Assembly (NCBI GenBank): GCA_964022115.1
Contig: CAXIBC010000024.1
Coordinates: forward strand, 1 to 34,378
Direction: 5' to 3'
DNA length: 34,378 bases
Source: Oleispira sp964022115
GTDB taxonomy: Bacteria > Pseudomonadota > Gammaproteobacteria > Pseudomonadales > Oceanobacteraceae
In this document: in pieces, positions 1-8,751 of the stretch
Layout of the letters: each line of letters opens with the position of its first letter
How positions within the stretch are numbered: position 1 is the stretch's first letter
Position numbers and translations under genes: made by a program
Notes under the pieces: generated by a model
The model's database searches: none
What the model saw: the letters and a program-made list of their open reading frames with translations, nothing else
What the model was told of the DNA's origin: nothing

Positions 1-392
1 AACAAGCGAGAAGATGAGTATTAGCCTGTTTTGAATTGACAGTAAAAGAGAAGGTGGCGTTCATGTTAGATTTCTCTGCGATAGATCAAAATTTTACGAC
101 ATGTTATCAACTAACATTTTCATATAGATACCCTCATAGAAAATCGAATATAGCCTTATAATTTTCCAAGCTCAAGGTGGGCGACTAAGCTACAATCGAA
201 GAGTGTCGTGTGCACGATAATATTAGCATGACTCAAGTTTAGCGCTTAATGATCACGGGGTTCACCTCAGGTACACCCTTTAGCATTCTTTGGTCGTTCA
301 AACATCCATTTTATATTAGGAACTAAAACGGATAGCCTTTCTTAAAATCACTTATGATTGCCTTAGCATCCTGATCATATTATTTCAGTGAA
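1..392. other. Intergenic region at window edge, no gene seen
   Basis: All three forward frames hit stop codons within the first 35 bases, and I see no supportable reading frame on the reverse strand. The stretch lies downstream of the pilus operon. An AT-only inverted repeat (arms ATATTATTT at 377-385 and AAATAATAT at 396-404) straddles the stop codon of the tip gene. It has no GC-rich stem or clear T-tract, so I do not call it a terminator. Confidence 0.6.
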
Positions 393-1325
393 CTAAAATA
401 ATATCTCCAGCGGGGTAATCACAACATGAATAACATCCGAGTATGTTCCTGGTGGCTTATCTCCAACCACAGGCACTTCCAGTGATAGTGGCAAATACAG
501 CCCTGATGATTTTGTTGGTTCAATTGTTTTCAATACTGCCTTTTCCTGCCTAAGATCAATCACCCTGCCACCAAGGGATGCACGATAGGGAATATCCCAC
601 TTCTCTTTATTTCCTTGATGCCGTAATACACCTTTATGTTCGGATGAAAAACTCAAACCATAGTTACCAGTGCTCTGTATAACCACCAATGGCGCCGGTG
701 AAATTTTCTTGCCATCGACTAACTCACCAAAATCGACAGATTGCTCACGCCCCAGGGTGCCAGCAAAACTAACTCGGGCGGCTGACTCTACTTCGGCCGA
801 CACAACCATACGGCGTCGCTCTAAAAGGACATCACCATTATTTTTATCAAAAAGTTCCAGTAGCAACGTATCCTGATAAATTCCTGGGGCGACAAACTGC
901 TCTCCAGATATTAAAATTTGATAGGCAAACTTAATCAATTCATAATAAGCTACATCATGAAATTGCATAAGTACTGAGCCATCCTGTAATTGGGTTTGCT
1001 CTATCACTAGGGCTAGGCGATAATTCAGCTCTTGAGAGATACTGTTTTTCATTCGAGTCGCTCCTTCAGAGCGAACTCTCAACTGCAACGCACATTGCTC
1101 TTCACTTTCATCTACCCGTCGAACCTCAATATTAAAACGCTTGACCAACCCATCGCGACTAAAAACATCATAGAGCAAGGCTGCACTTGGGTCTGCCTGC
1201 TCCACACGCTCAATACGATATTCACATTGCCCAAGGGCAAAAAGCGATTGGCTCATCAAAAAAATGATAGTTAACAAGAAACTAAACAAACAATAATGAG
1301 CTGTTTTAACCATGAATATTTTCAT
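393..1325 (-). CDS. Chaperone-usher pilus tip subunit / putative adhesin, two-domain
   Basis: This 310-aa exported protein is the last gene of the pilus operon. Residues 1-33 form a signal peptide with a hydrophobic core (ending near SLFALG). The N-terminal domain has a Cys pair (C34, C78). A first strand-like GIYQDTL motif falls mid-protein, and the C-terminus ends in GTYSDVIHVVI. This matches the GxYxDxL strand that closes SCPU/CS1-type pilin folds, so the protein looks like an adhesin domain joined to a pilin domain. The start codon overlaps the usher stop by one base (TAATG), implying translational coupling. Last position after the usher is typical of tip adhesins in class 5 and archaic systems (CfaE, CsuE). 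The receptor is unknown. The adhesin role is inferred from position and two-domain layout, not from a recognised binding site. Confidence 0.72.
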   Translation of the reverse strand: MKIFMVKTAHYCLFSFLLTIIFLMSQSLFALGQCEYRIERVEQADPSAALLYDVFSRDGLVKRFNIEVRRVDESEEQCALQLRVRSEGATRMKNSISQELNYRLALVIEQTQLQDGSVLMQFHDVAYYELIKFAYQILISGEQFVAPGIYQDTLLLELFDKNNGDVLLERRRMVVSAEVESAARVSFAGTLGREQSVDFGELVDGKKISPAPLVVIQSTGNYGLSFSSEHKGVLRHQGNKEKWDIPYRASLGGRVIDLRQEKAVLKTIEPTKSSGLYLPLSLEVPVVGDKPPGTYSDVIHVVITPLEILF

Positions 1326-3931
1326 TAATTCACCCGAATTTCACCGACACGCAATAAAGCTTTCGCGTCAGAATCAACCACTAATATATAGCTTCGTACT
1401 GGGCGCATAGCCAACTTCAATTCATACTCACCCGGCTTAACACCGGAAATAGCAAAGCGTCCTTTACGGTTACTAAAAAAAAATATGGTTTCAAAATCAG
1501 TATCACTTAAATGCCGCGCTTCTCCTCCTACCAATCCCAACGGCTCACTAGATGAGGCATCAATCAAAGTTCCTAGTACGGTAATCGTTGCATCCGAACC
1601 TATTTGTAAACTATAACCAGCCATATAAGGTGGAGAAACAGCGAACACCCCGTCCCCCAAGTCATAGCCTGGCGGCAGGTTTTCAACATCGTAATTAAGT
1701 AATCGCCCCCGATAAAGGCCAAGATCTGAAACTAGCAAATTCCCTAAACCATCACTATTAACAAGACTTCCATCGTCTTTTTGATCAATATGTAGCGAAT
1801 TATTTACCAGACTGGGATGGCGATTAATGATGGCGAAACTACTTTTAACCGGCCGCCCAAAGGCAAAGTTGGTACCAGCAAACGCAAACCCTGTATCTAG
1901 CCGCAATCGAGTCACATGGTCCCTTTGTTCGCCCTGCAATTCGGTAAAACGGCTATCATGATCAAGACTGGTATGAAAACGATTAGCCGTATAATCAATA
2001 CCTGCCCCCAGATTAGCCTCATAATTCTTGCTATTTTCTGCCACGAGATAGGTACTAATTCCACCCACTCGCCCGGCGGCACGACTGTAAAAATACTTCG
2101 ATCTAACTGACCCATTAGGAACCTGCCCATCAACAGTCACCCGAGAAAACTTGCCTAATGGAATATGCAAACTGAAAAATGTACTGGTTTCCTCACCAGT
2201 TACATTATTTTGCTCTGTTGTCATATGTAGACTCCAGCTGGCTGAAGTACTAAATAACTTTCCCGATAAAGAGGCACCTATAGAATATTGATTGGATGCA
2301 GGCTGTCTTTGACTACTAAAACCAAAACTTACCCCCCCCTGTAAGCTCCCTGTTAGTTGCTGACTGTAAGAAATATCAGCAACGGCTTCGACGTTATTAA
2401 AAGGCTCTGTCTCTTCACCTAAAGAATTGTTTCCACTGAAAGCAATACCTGAAAATGTTTCTGATAGAAACTCAGTACGAAAAGTTAACCTCTGTTGATG
2501 AGTATTTTCTTTTCCAAAATTCGCATCAAAGCTTAATCCTGTAGCATAACCATTCTCTATATACTCAATATGACTGCCTGACAATGAAGCACCCAACGTG
2601 CCGACACTCGTAGCAATTAATGTAGAGCTACCTAATTGAATAATTTGATCACGCCCTTGCGCGTTTAAACCCAAAGTAAACCAGGGCGCAAGGCCAATCC
2701 GTAATTCAGCTGATGCCACAGCTACATCAGAATCATATTCCGGACCATCTACCGCCCGTGATGTCAATATCCCCGTAGCAACAGTGTAATCAAACTCACC
2801 CGCTGCCAGTAGGTCCTGTCCGGTAGCAACTGTAAAATAAATACGCTCTACTTTTCCACTTGCATCCTCAATAACCAGCTCCACATCATTACTACCCGCA
2901 GTTAAAGGGATATCAGATAGATTATATGTTCCGGCCTCCAAAGACAGCCTACGAACCATAGCTCCATTAACAATAATATCGACATCAGAAGCCCGTATCA
3001 GAGTGAAACTCCGGCCTGCTGTTGGGCGAACATTACGGGTCGGAATTAAATTAAAGTTACGAGTCAAACCGACACCAAGCATATCTACAGAATCCTGAAA
3101 GTGACTCCCTAACGTAAATATATCACCAACCACTAGGCGAGTAGATGAAGCAGGAAAGTCATGCACTATCCGTGTGTTTTTTCGGTAAAATTGTGCATCT
3201 ACTTTCTGTTCAGGTTTATCATAACGAGCTTCTACCTCCAGCGCTGTTGAGAAACTCCGAATAACAGATTCGAGCTCCACACTGCGTCCATAATTTTCAG
3301 TATCAGGTTCATCACCCATTCTTTTCTGATAGCTTGATCCAGCCAATAAATTCAGATAGCCACTAAAACTCGTAGGCCTTAAATATTTTCTATTATCAGC
3401 CCCCTTACTTAAGTTTAAATTTTTATCAAGGATGAAATCATCCGGAATTTCCAAGGTCAACTCAAAAACATTAGCATCAAAACTCATACTCAATCCGACT
3501 GCGAGAAATGACTTCTGCGTCAAGCGCCCTCGCTCTGCATTGGCATTCAGTAATACTAAAACTTCTGGTTTTAACCAACCGGATAATAAATCTGTAATAC
3601 CCTTAGCATCCAAAGACAATCGGTCGGCGGTATCAATTCGTAATAAAACTGTACCGATATTTTTCTCTTTTCTGAGTAGCGTGGTATATATATCAATGAT
3701 ACGACCGGATGAATTGATTGGTGGAGCGGCTATTTTATCTTCAACTTTATCGACTTTAGATCCTGAGGTTTTACATAAGCTTTCTAAATCGACTGTGATG
3801 TCATATAAGATATAGTCTTCGACATTAAGAACACAATCCGCATAAGTATGAGAAAGAACCAGCAGCTGAATTGAAACACTCACAATGATAAAATAACAAG
3901 TGCGACTAAACGTCCTTGCCAGAATTTTCAT
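1325..3931 (-). CDS. Outer-membrane usher of CS1/TcfC (alpha-like) type
   Basis: This 868-aa protein is close to the roughly 870 aa of CS1-family ushers such as CfaC. A signal peptide (about residues 1-31) is followed by an N-terminal domain. A central block around residues 300-370 contains RPTAGRSFTLIRASDVDI, VNGAMVRRLSLEAG and NDVELVIEDASGK, the pattern that leads into the plug and barrel of TcfC-like ushers. The barrel region is rich in alternating aromatic strands. The C-terminus carries a regulatory-like beta domain (GYSLQIGSDATITVLGTLID, then FFFSNRKGRFAISG and PGEYEL) resembling the CS1-pili C-terminal domain. It would form the outer-membrane pore through which chaperone-subunit complexes assemble. 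It overlaps its upstream chaperone and downstream tip gene by one base each. Family membership is confident; the alpha versus archaic subclass is an inference. Confidence 0.87.
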   Translation of the reverse strand: MKILARTFSRTCYFIIVSVSIQLLVLSHTYADCVLNVEDYILYDITVDLESLCKTSGSKVDKVEDKIAAPPINSSGRIIDIYTTLLRKEKNIGTVLLRIDTADRLSLDAKGITDLLSGWLKPEVLVLLNANAERGRLTQKSFLAVGLSMSFDANVFELTLEIPDDFILDKNLNLSKGADNRKYLRPTSFSGYLNLLAGSSYQKRMGDEPDTENYGRSVELESVIRSFSTALEVEARYDKPEQKVDAQFYRKNTRIVHDFPASSTRLVVGDIFTLGSHFQDSVDMLGVGLTRNFNLIPTRNVRPTAGRSFTLIRASDVDIIVNGAMVRRLSLEAGTYNLSDIPLTAGSNDVELVIEDASGKVERIYFTVATGQDLLAAGEFDYTVATGILTSRAVDGPEYDSDVAVASAELRIGLAPWFTLGLNAQGRDQIIQLGSSTLIATSVGTLGASLSGSHIEYIENGYATGLSFDANFGKENTHQQRLTFRTEFLSETFSGIAFSGNNSLGEETEPFNNVEAVADISYSQQLTGSLQGGVSFGFSSQRQPASNQYSIGASLSGKLFSTSASWSLHMTTEQNNVTGEETSTFFSLHIPLGKFSRVTVDGQVPNGSVRSKYFYSRAAGRVGGISTYLVAENSKNYEANLGAGIDYTANRFHTSLDHDSRFTELQGEQRDHVTRLRLDTGFAFAGTNFAFGRPVKSSFAIINRHPSLVNNSLHIDQKDDGSLVNSDGLGNLLVSDLGLYRGRLLNYDVENLPPGYDLGDGVFAVSPPYMAGYSLQIGSDATITVLGTLIDASSSEPLGLVGGEARHLSDTDFETIFFFSNRKGRFAISGVKPGEYELKLAMRPVRSYILVVDSDAKALLRVGEIRVN

Positions 3932-4680
3932 CAGTTTTTATCCGGTATCACTTCCAAGTGTATAGGTCCGCTTAAATCCAGCTTGACACCCTGTAATGGA
4001 ATTTGTACTTTGCGAGTTACACTCGGAGGTATAAAAACATCCTTCCCAAGATCACGCAGTTCTCCAGGCGGTATGTGTTGGCTAAAGCCAGCTACACTAG
4101 CCAGCTTCAAACCACTATTACTTAAATAAGTATATCGCGGCCCAAAATTTTTGATCTTGGCTTGTAAGACTGAACCAACATCAGTTTTTATTATTTCAGT
4201 TGATAATACCTCTAGATCAGAAATACTTCCTTCGTGTGCAATATGAACCAACACATTGAAAGTCAACATTAGGCGAACAGCATTAGTATTTCCCCCAGCG
4301 AGAGGCAATACTGCTTGTGATAGACTCACAAAATAGCTACGAGATTCCTCAATCTCAGTCTCTCCCACCCATTGTAGTCGCAGCATCTGAGTGGCTCCTG
4401 AGGCTATCAAAAGAGCTGGCGGAAATACCATTAACTCATTATCTTCAAGATAGATACTTTGTTTGCCACTTGAATCGAAGAGGATTCGTTTCACCTCAAC
4501 TTCAAGAGGCAATATACTATCGGTTGGGTTGTATATCTGGATCTTACTTGAAGCACCGAGCCCTCTATCGGTCATCTCATGAACAAGAGGGCTAACTTCG
4601 AAACCCGCTCCCAAAACGGAGGAAGTTCCACTAGAAATCAACAATAATAAAGCACACTTACAACGCAGATATTTGAGCAT
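3931..4680 (-). CDS. Periplasmic pilus chaperone, PapD-like (second of tandem pair)
   Basis: This 249-aa protein has a signal peptide at about residues 1-24 (LLLLISSGTSSVLGA). The immunoglobulin-like N-domain includes IQIYNPTDSILPLEVEVKR, then VFPPALLIASGATQMLRLQW and ESRSYFVSLSQ. This is the G1-strand and donor-strand layout of PapD-type chaperones, and the arginine in SRSY is typical. Such chaperones fold pilin subunits in the periplasm and hand them to the usher. The start lies 4 nt after the stop of another chaperone gene, and the stop overlaps the usher start (TGATG). The Shine-Dalgarno sequence is weak, so translation probably depends on coupling to the upstream gene. Having two different chaperones side by side is unusual for short pilus operons. 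This copy may serve the tip or a minor subunit, but the sequence does not show which. Confidence 0.85.
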   Translation of the reverse strand: MLKYLRCKCALLLLISSGTSSVLGAGFEVSPLVHEMTDRGLGASSKIQIYNPTDSILPLEVEVKRILFDSSGKQSIYLEDNELMVFPPALLIASGATQMLRLQWVGETEIEESRSYFVSLSQAVLPLAGGNTNAVRLMLTFNVLVHIAHEGSISDLEVLSTEIIKTDVGSVLQAKIKNFGPRYTYLSNSGLKLASVAGFSQHIPPGELRDLGKDVFIPPSVTRKVQIPLQGVKLDLSGPIHLEVIPDKN

Positions 4681-4684
4681 ATTT

Positions 4685-5455
4685 CTACAACATCTTGATA
4701 TTAATATGTTTTACATTGAAGTTTTCAATAGGAGCCATTTTAAAAACGCGCACAGAATGCGGAAGTACTAGGCTACCATCAAGCTTGTCCATAAGTTGCT
4801 TACCGGATATCTCTACTTGTCTCCCAGAGGCGTCACCTAATAACCATCGACTCATTGACATTCGCGCATAACGGCTGCCTTTATTCTCTACTTCAACATT
4901 CCAATATCCTTTCGATGATGTGTTAATAGAATTTACATGAGGATCAGCAAAACTATTTTCAGGGGTAAGGTTGATCAATGCATTGTAGTTTACGCCAAGA
5001 AGAAATTTAGCAGATTTTCCCCCGTTACTACCAGCATTGTAATTTATAGGTTCCTGCTTAAAAATTACTCGATAAGAACGGGAGTTCTGTACTGTTGGAT
5101 CACCAATGTATTGCACCAACACCGTTTGAGCTTTACCTGGTTTTACAACAACTGTTGGGGGGATAACTAATAAGTCTTCCTCCGCTGGCGTTAGGCTCTC
5201 ATTACCTTGATAATCAAGTTCCAACATCAAAGGTTCGACGACAAAAGTTAGCGGTTTTTCTAAACCATTATTTTCCAATATTATTCTCACCTGCGCGCCA
5301 CTCCCCATAGGGGAAATCTCTGCTAGCATAGGGGTTACTTGGCCACCTGCCATTAACAAATTACTAAAAAATGCATAAAATATTAATACACTCATTTTAA
5401 ATAATTTATATAAGGTAAATAATTTAATGTTAAAAAAAACATAAACTTTTCTCAT
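4685..5455 (-). CDS. Periplasmic pilus chaperone, PapD-like (first of tandem pair)
   Basis: This 256-aa protein is called from the ATG at 5455, preceded at good spacing by GGAGA. The open frame extends to a TTG at 5467, but that codon is part of the ribosome-binding site. A signal peptide covers about the first 37 residues (VLIFYAFFSNLLMAGG). The N-domain carries VIPPTVVVKPGKAQTVLVQYIG and the NSRSYRVIFKQEP stretch, homologous in order to the next gene's chaperone but clearly diverged. It lies about 100 bp after the major pilin gene and 4 nt before the second chaperone. Family knowledge assigns it to donor-strand stabilisation of pilin subunits. Placement next to the pilin suggests it serves the main subunit; this is inference. 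Confidence 0.84.
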   Translation of the reverse strand: MRKVYVFFNIKLFTLYKLFKMSVLIFYAFFSNLLMAGGQVTPMLAEISPMGSGAQVRIILENNGLEKPLTFVVEPLMLELDYQGNESLTPAEEDLLVIPPTVVVKPGKAQTVLVQYIGDPTVQNSRSYRVIFKQEPINYNAGSNGGKSAKFLLGVNYNALINLTPENSFADPHVNSINTSSKGYWNVEVENKGSRYARMSMSRWLLGDASGRQVEISGKQLMDKLDGSLVLPHSVRVFKMAPIENFNVKHINIKML

Positions 5456-5555
5456 GGAGTTCTCCAATTTAAAACTTTATATTCATATATCCCTATTATC
5501 ATGCAATTGGGAGATAGCGATCCCCCAACAACATGATATTACAAGTAGACAAGGC

Positions 5556-6041
5556 TTAATAAACACTGACCTCAAATGTAAGAGTATCTGTATAGAGACC
5601 CCCAGCAGTCGGATCATCATTTAAGACTATACCTATTACCGCAGTTCCCCCAGCATCTACATAAGAATCATAACTCATAAGCTCCTCACCGGCGCCTTTT
5701 GGAACAGTTGAACCATTCGCGACAAGAGAAAAGCCACCCCATGGTCCATGAGTAGGTACTGTAGCTGTATAAGGAATATTAGACGGACCTGTGATTTGAC
5801 CATTCTGACTAACTAACCTCATTCTCGTACCTGACGAAGCATTGCAATGATATTCAGCGGTTGCAGTTGCGGTTGCGCCACTCTCTAAGCCAGGCGATAA
5901 AGGCGTTGTTATCGCAAAACTATCAACCCCACAAGTTATAGCTTCCGTTCCCCCTAGCTCTAAAGCTAAAGGTTCTTCCGCCATGACAGCACCTGACATC
6001 AAAACAGGGATCACAGTAGCCAATAATAATTTATTACGCAT
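5556..6041 (-). CDS. Major pilin-like subunit, spore-coat-U/CS1-like fold
   Basis: This 161-aa protein has a clean signal peptide (cut near GAVMA, residue 21) and a strong ribosome-binding site (TTGGAG, 6 nt from the ATG). The mature part is about 140 aa with one Cys pair (C37 and C66), as in SCPU-domain pilins where the disulfide joins early strands. It ends in GGLYTDTLTFEVSVY, the GxYxDxLxxxV terminal strand shared by SCPU and class 5 pilins. It is rich in Thr, Ala and Gly and short of Lys, like a fibre subunit. Size, position before the chaperones and its own ribosome-binding site suggest it is the main shaft subunit. No adhesive function can be read from the sequence. Confidence 0.78.
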   Translation of the reverse strand: MRNKLLLATVIPVLMSGAVMAEEPLALELGGTEAITCGVDSFAITTPLSPGLESGATATATAEYHCNASSGTRMRLVSQNGQITGPSNIPYTATVPTHGPWGGFSLVANGSTVPKGAGEELMSYDSYVDAGGTAVIGIVLNDDPTAGGLYTDTLTFEVSVY

Positions 6042-6225
6042 TTTAATTCTCCAACATGTATTTAATTTTTAAATAAACAAGTCGGCCAGTTTTAGAAGCC
6101 GGTCGGCTCTTTCTTTGTCACTCTTGCTTTTATAATTAAGCAAGAAAAACAAAGTTGTGATTGCACATTTAACGAGTAATTCTTAGTGCAAAATTCTTTT
6201 ATCAAAAGCATTCAATTAGATCTAA

Positions 6226-6807
6226 CTAAATCCCTCCTGCACCAGTAGCAGGAAATACGTCAAGGTGTAATACATCCCTATAGATGCCGGCAGCCAATGC
6301 CTGCTTAGGAACACTTACTTTTAATAGTCCAGTGGTAATAAAAGGTATTTTTGGGCCTGTGTGGAATAACACACCCCGCTTTAAATCAATACTTGAAGCA
6401 CGGGCTCTGAAATCGAGTTTGGCGATAGTAATTTCAGTGGTATAGGTTTGATACATACCACTATTATTTGCATGGTTTACTTCAATGTCTTGACCAAGAC
6501 TAGAATTGACCATTGCTCCATTTTCAGACTTAACCATTAAGTCCATAGGGCTATTACAATTAATGGCTAACTCTGCTGTGTTTTCTCTACGCTGTGTAAA
6601 GTCCATTCTTTGACCCAAGGCAGAGTTCAACTTAATAGAACAGCGCTCAGTAATTTTTCCAGTAAGATTAAGAGTTAGCTCACGCTCTGAAGCAAGCGCT
6701 GTAGAAACAAAGGAAATAAAGAGCAACGCAGAGACAGCATAAAGAACACAACGATAGTTACTTCGATAGTTACTTCGATAGTTACTTCGATAGTTACTTC
6801 CCAGCAT
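6226..6807 (-). CDS. Pilin-like subunit with SNYR-repeat N-terminus
   Basis: This is a secreted SCPU/CS1-like subunit and the first gene of the pilus operon. The mature domain has a Cys pair (RCSIKL and INCNSP) and ends in AGIYRDVLHLDVF, matching the terminal strand of the other two subunits. I take the ATG at 6807 (193 aa), which gives MLG, four SNYR repeats, then the hydrophobic core VLYAVSALLFISFVSTALA. The frame stays open to a GTG at 6903 (225 aa), but neither start has a good Shine-Dalgarno sequence, so the start is uncertain. Each repeat adds one arginine to the positively charged n-region. The gene is separated from the pilin gene by about 184 bp. Its role as minor or initiating subunit is inferred. 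Confidence 0.7.
   Translation of the reverse strand: MLGSNYRSNYRSNYRSNYRCVLYAVSALLFISFVSTALASERELTLNLTGKITERCSIKLNSALGQRMDFTQRRENTAELAINCNSPMDLMVKSENGAMVNSSLGQDIEVNHANNSGMYQTYTTEITIAKLDFRARASSIDLKRGVLFHTGPKIPFITTGLLKVSVPKQALAAGIYRDVLHLDVFPATGAGGI
6752..6799 (-). repeat. Four perfect 12-bp tandem repeats, in frame
   Basis: The 12-mer CGATAGTTACTT occurs four times in tandem on the plus strand. On the coding (minus) strand it reads as repeated Ser-Asn-Tyr-Arg codons. The unit is a multiple of three, so copy-number change would lengthen or shorten the signal-peptide n-region without shifting frame. Perfect identity of all copies points to recent expansion or ongoing slippage. Confidence 0.95.
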
Positions 6808-6903
6808 CAGGATAGGTGTAATTAAAGATAAGATTGGGCTAGATATTTTTCTTAGTTCACAATCACTTTTCAGATCTAATCTTTTAGCTTTTAAATTTAT
6901 CAC

Positions 6904-7373
6904 TCTGCAACCGCCAACTTCTACTTAATAAAATCCATATTCAAAGTCTATACAGTATAAATAATTAAAAAATAGCATTTCAGCATGAATGAAATAGCAT
7001 ATAGGGGTGAAAAAACTCATACCTCCAACTTGTCGATAGAGGAACGTTAATAGTATAAATTCAGAAAAAATAGATGCTCAATTTTTATTTGTTCTTACCT
7101 TAAGCTAGTAAAGGTCAGCTAGAAAAGATCATGAGACGAACGCTTCACTATCAGTAAAGCCATATTCAAATCCTATTTTTAGTCACGAATATTTATGAGT
7201 AATACCCGCAACCGTAATAAACACAATGTATATAACCTCCATATAGCTAATGTAAATAGATTAATCAGATATCAATATATAGTCATTTAAATTAATTGAA
7301 CTATGGTTCAAATCAGGCCGGTAGTATAGTTGAATCATATTTACGACGGATTTGTAGCCCAACTCTTAAGTGA
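6904..7373. promoter_or_regulatory. Divergent regulatory region between pilus operon and LuxR regulator
   Basis: This 470-bp, strongly AT-rich stretch has no supportable gene and must hold the promoters of both divergent units. An inverted repeat TTGAAC-TATG-GTTCAA at 7296-7311 lies about 62 bp before the regulator start, and a possible -10 TATAGT is at 7325-7330. I could not find a convincing matching -35 or a convincing promoter for the pilus side. Confidence 0.55.
7296..7311. promoter_or_regulatory. Inverted repeat TTGAAC-N4-GTTCAA, possible operator
   Basis: Perfect 6-bp arms are separated by 4 bp, upstream of the CsgD/VpsT-like gene and just before a TATAGT box. The dyad could bind a dimeric regulator, possibly the adjacent gene product acting on its own promoter. 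The cognate protein is not known. Confidence 0.4.
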
Positions 7374-8111
7374 ATGAATACCAAAATTCAATCATTACTA
7401 CCGTATTTGGGAGACATGATATTGGAAAGCACTAAAATTCAAGATAACTGTATATTTTTGTTCAGTGATCAGTTGGAAGAAAAGCAAGGTCTTGCGACTG
7501 CATTGCAGCTGCTGATCGACCAAACCACCTGCCTTTTCGAGAAGGATGAACTAAGCAGAGACAAACATACAAATTCACAACTCAAGTTGGTTATCTATGA
7601 CTTCAACCGGCTAAATAATAATACATGGTCTGAGCATAAAAATCGCATTGGTAGCTATGAATATTTGGCGGTTATTAATACCCCATCCGATGATCATGCA
7701 CTTGAGTTGATCGAGCGAGATGTTCATGGTGTTTTCTATGAAAATGATACGATGGAAAGTATTGTTAAAGGTGTACGCTGTATCTTAGCCGGAGAGCTTT
7801 GGTATAAAAGAGCTATTTTAAGCAGAGTGACTAAATCGCATTTTAATAGTCATAAAATCAGTAAGTACCATAACCTTAGTCAGGTAACCACCAAGTTCAG
7901 CAAGCGTGAAATTGATGTTATAAGACAATTAGCTCTGGGTAAAAAAAACAAAGAGATAGCTAAAAATTTATACATCAGTGAACATACCATAAAATCTCAT
8001 ATTAGAAACATTTTTAAAAAAACAAATGCTAAAAATAGGATGGAGATTGTCGTTTGGGTTTTGGAATATTTCCCTGAAGAGTTATTAATCCATTATTGTG
8101 ATAAAGACTAA
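7374..8111 (+). CDS. CsgD/VpsT-like LuxR-family transcriptional regulator
   Basis: This 245-aa protein has a C-terminal GerE/LuxR helix-turn-helix at about residues 174-235 (FSKREIDVIRQLALGKKNKE, then LYISEHTIKSHIRNIFKK). The N-terminal half is receiver-like but lacks a clear phospho-acceptor aspartate triad, as in CsgD and VpsT. Just after the receiver-like part is GELWYKR (W143-R146). This sits where VpsT-type proteins carry the W[FLM][TS]R c-di-GMP motif; here Tyr and Lys replace two positions. It is transcribed divergently from the chaperone-usher operon, so control of pilus or biofilm genes is the natural hypothesis. The family call is strong, the target is inferred, and c-di-GMP binding is doubtful. 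The ATG at 7374 has only a weak ribosome-binding site. Confidence 0.8.
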   Translation: MNTKIQSLLPYLGDMILESTKIQDNCIFLFSDQLEEKQGLATALQLLIDQTTCLFEKDELSRDKHTNSQLKLVIYDFNRLNNNTWSEHKNRIGSYEYLAVINTPSDDHALELIERDVHGVFYENDTMESIVKGVRCILAGELWYKRAILSRVTKSHFNSHKISKYHNLSQVTTKFSKREIDVIRQLALGKKNKEIAKNLYISEHTIKSHIRNIFKKTNAKNRMEIVVWVLEYFPEELLIHYCDKD

Positions 8112-8321
8112 ATTAGAAATACCTTACTCCATTATTTAACCAGCAGGTGAATGTCCGTGAGTATATATTTCTAAGATTACACCGAGGGAACAATAGATTG
8201 TTGCAGCAAAGAGCGGTGATATCGCTGGATAATATGCCGCCAATCAAGCCTATGATTTAAGCTCTTGGTCAAATAGTTTATAAGTGCGGTATTCATGTCA
8301 TAACTTTCATTTGAAAATTGG

Positions 8322-8648
8322 TTGGCAACACTATTTGTTTTTTCATTTTTCATAGCCGGTATTGGAACATTTTTATTCGCTCGAATAAGTGTTAGCCACC
8401 TTAAGCGAGAGATGAAAAAAGAAGGGATAGAGCAACCAGTCTGGGATAAGGGTGTCGGTTCAATTGGTATCACTTATGCCTTGATCATGGTCTTTCCAAA
8501 ACTAAAACCAACAATTTTTGATTTTGATGCAGTAAGACGACATACCCGCGAGAAAGATAAAATACTTGCTCATTTTTATACTACTGCTCTGTTAATTTCT
8601 TTCATTATCATGCTCACCGTTGCTTATCTATACGGCCCCGATAACTAA
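8322..8648 (+). CDS. Small two-helix membrane protein, unknown
   Basis: This 108-aa reading frame encodes a hydrophobic N-terminal helix (ATLFVFSFFIAGIGTFLFA), a charged middle (HLKREMKKEGIEQ) and a second helix near the C-terminus (ALLISFIIMLTVAYLYG). That pattern suggests a real inner-membrane protein with a cytoplasmic or periplasmic loop of about 60 aa. The first usable start is the TTG at 8322, directly after an in-frame stop; no ATG lies upstream in frame and I see no clear Shine-Dalgarno sequence, so the start is uncertain. A strong hairpin follows at 8703-8735. I do not recognise the family and assign no function. An antisense frame over 8177-8473 is less protein-like. Confidence 0.6.
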   Translation: MATLFVFSFFIAGIGTFLFARISVSHLKREMKKEGIEQPVWDKGVGSIGITYALIMVFPKLKPTIFDFDAVRRHTREKDKILAHFYTTALLISFIIMLTVAYLYGPDN

Positions 8649-8702
8649 AAACTCGGAAAATAGTGATTGGTCTCTATGATTAAGATTATTTAACCTCAGC
8701 TC

Positions 8703-8735
8703 TAGCCACTAAAAGCCAACTGTTTTTAGTGGCTA
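8703..8735. terminator. Hairpin between convergent genes, probable bidirectional terminator
   Basis: A perfect 12-bp stem (TAGCCACTAAAA with TTTTAGTGGCTA) has a 9-nt loop. It lies between the small membrane protein gene and the oppositely oriented glutaminase gene. T-tracts after the stem are weak on both strands, so efficiency is uncertain, but position and stem strength fit shared termination. Confidence 0.65.
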
Positions 8736-8751
8736 TTCTGCTCTTCCATTA

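Noticed and set aside
377..404. AT-only inverted repeat as pilus operon terminator
   Set aside because: No GC base pairs in the stem and no clear T-tract on the minus strand; likely chance in AT-rich sequence.
8177..8473. 98-aa reverse-strand open frame
   Set aside because: It is antisense to the small membrane protein, whose hydrophobic pattern is more protein-like; the reverse product has no recognisable feature.
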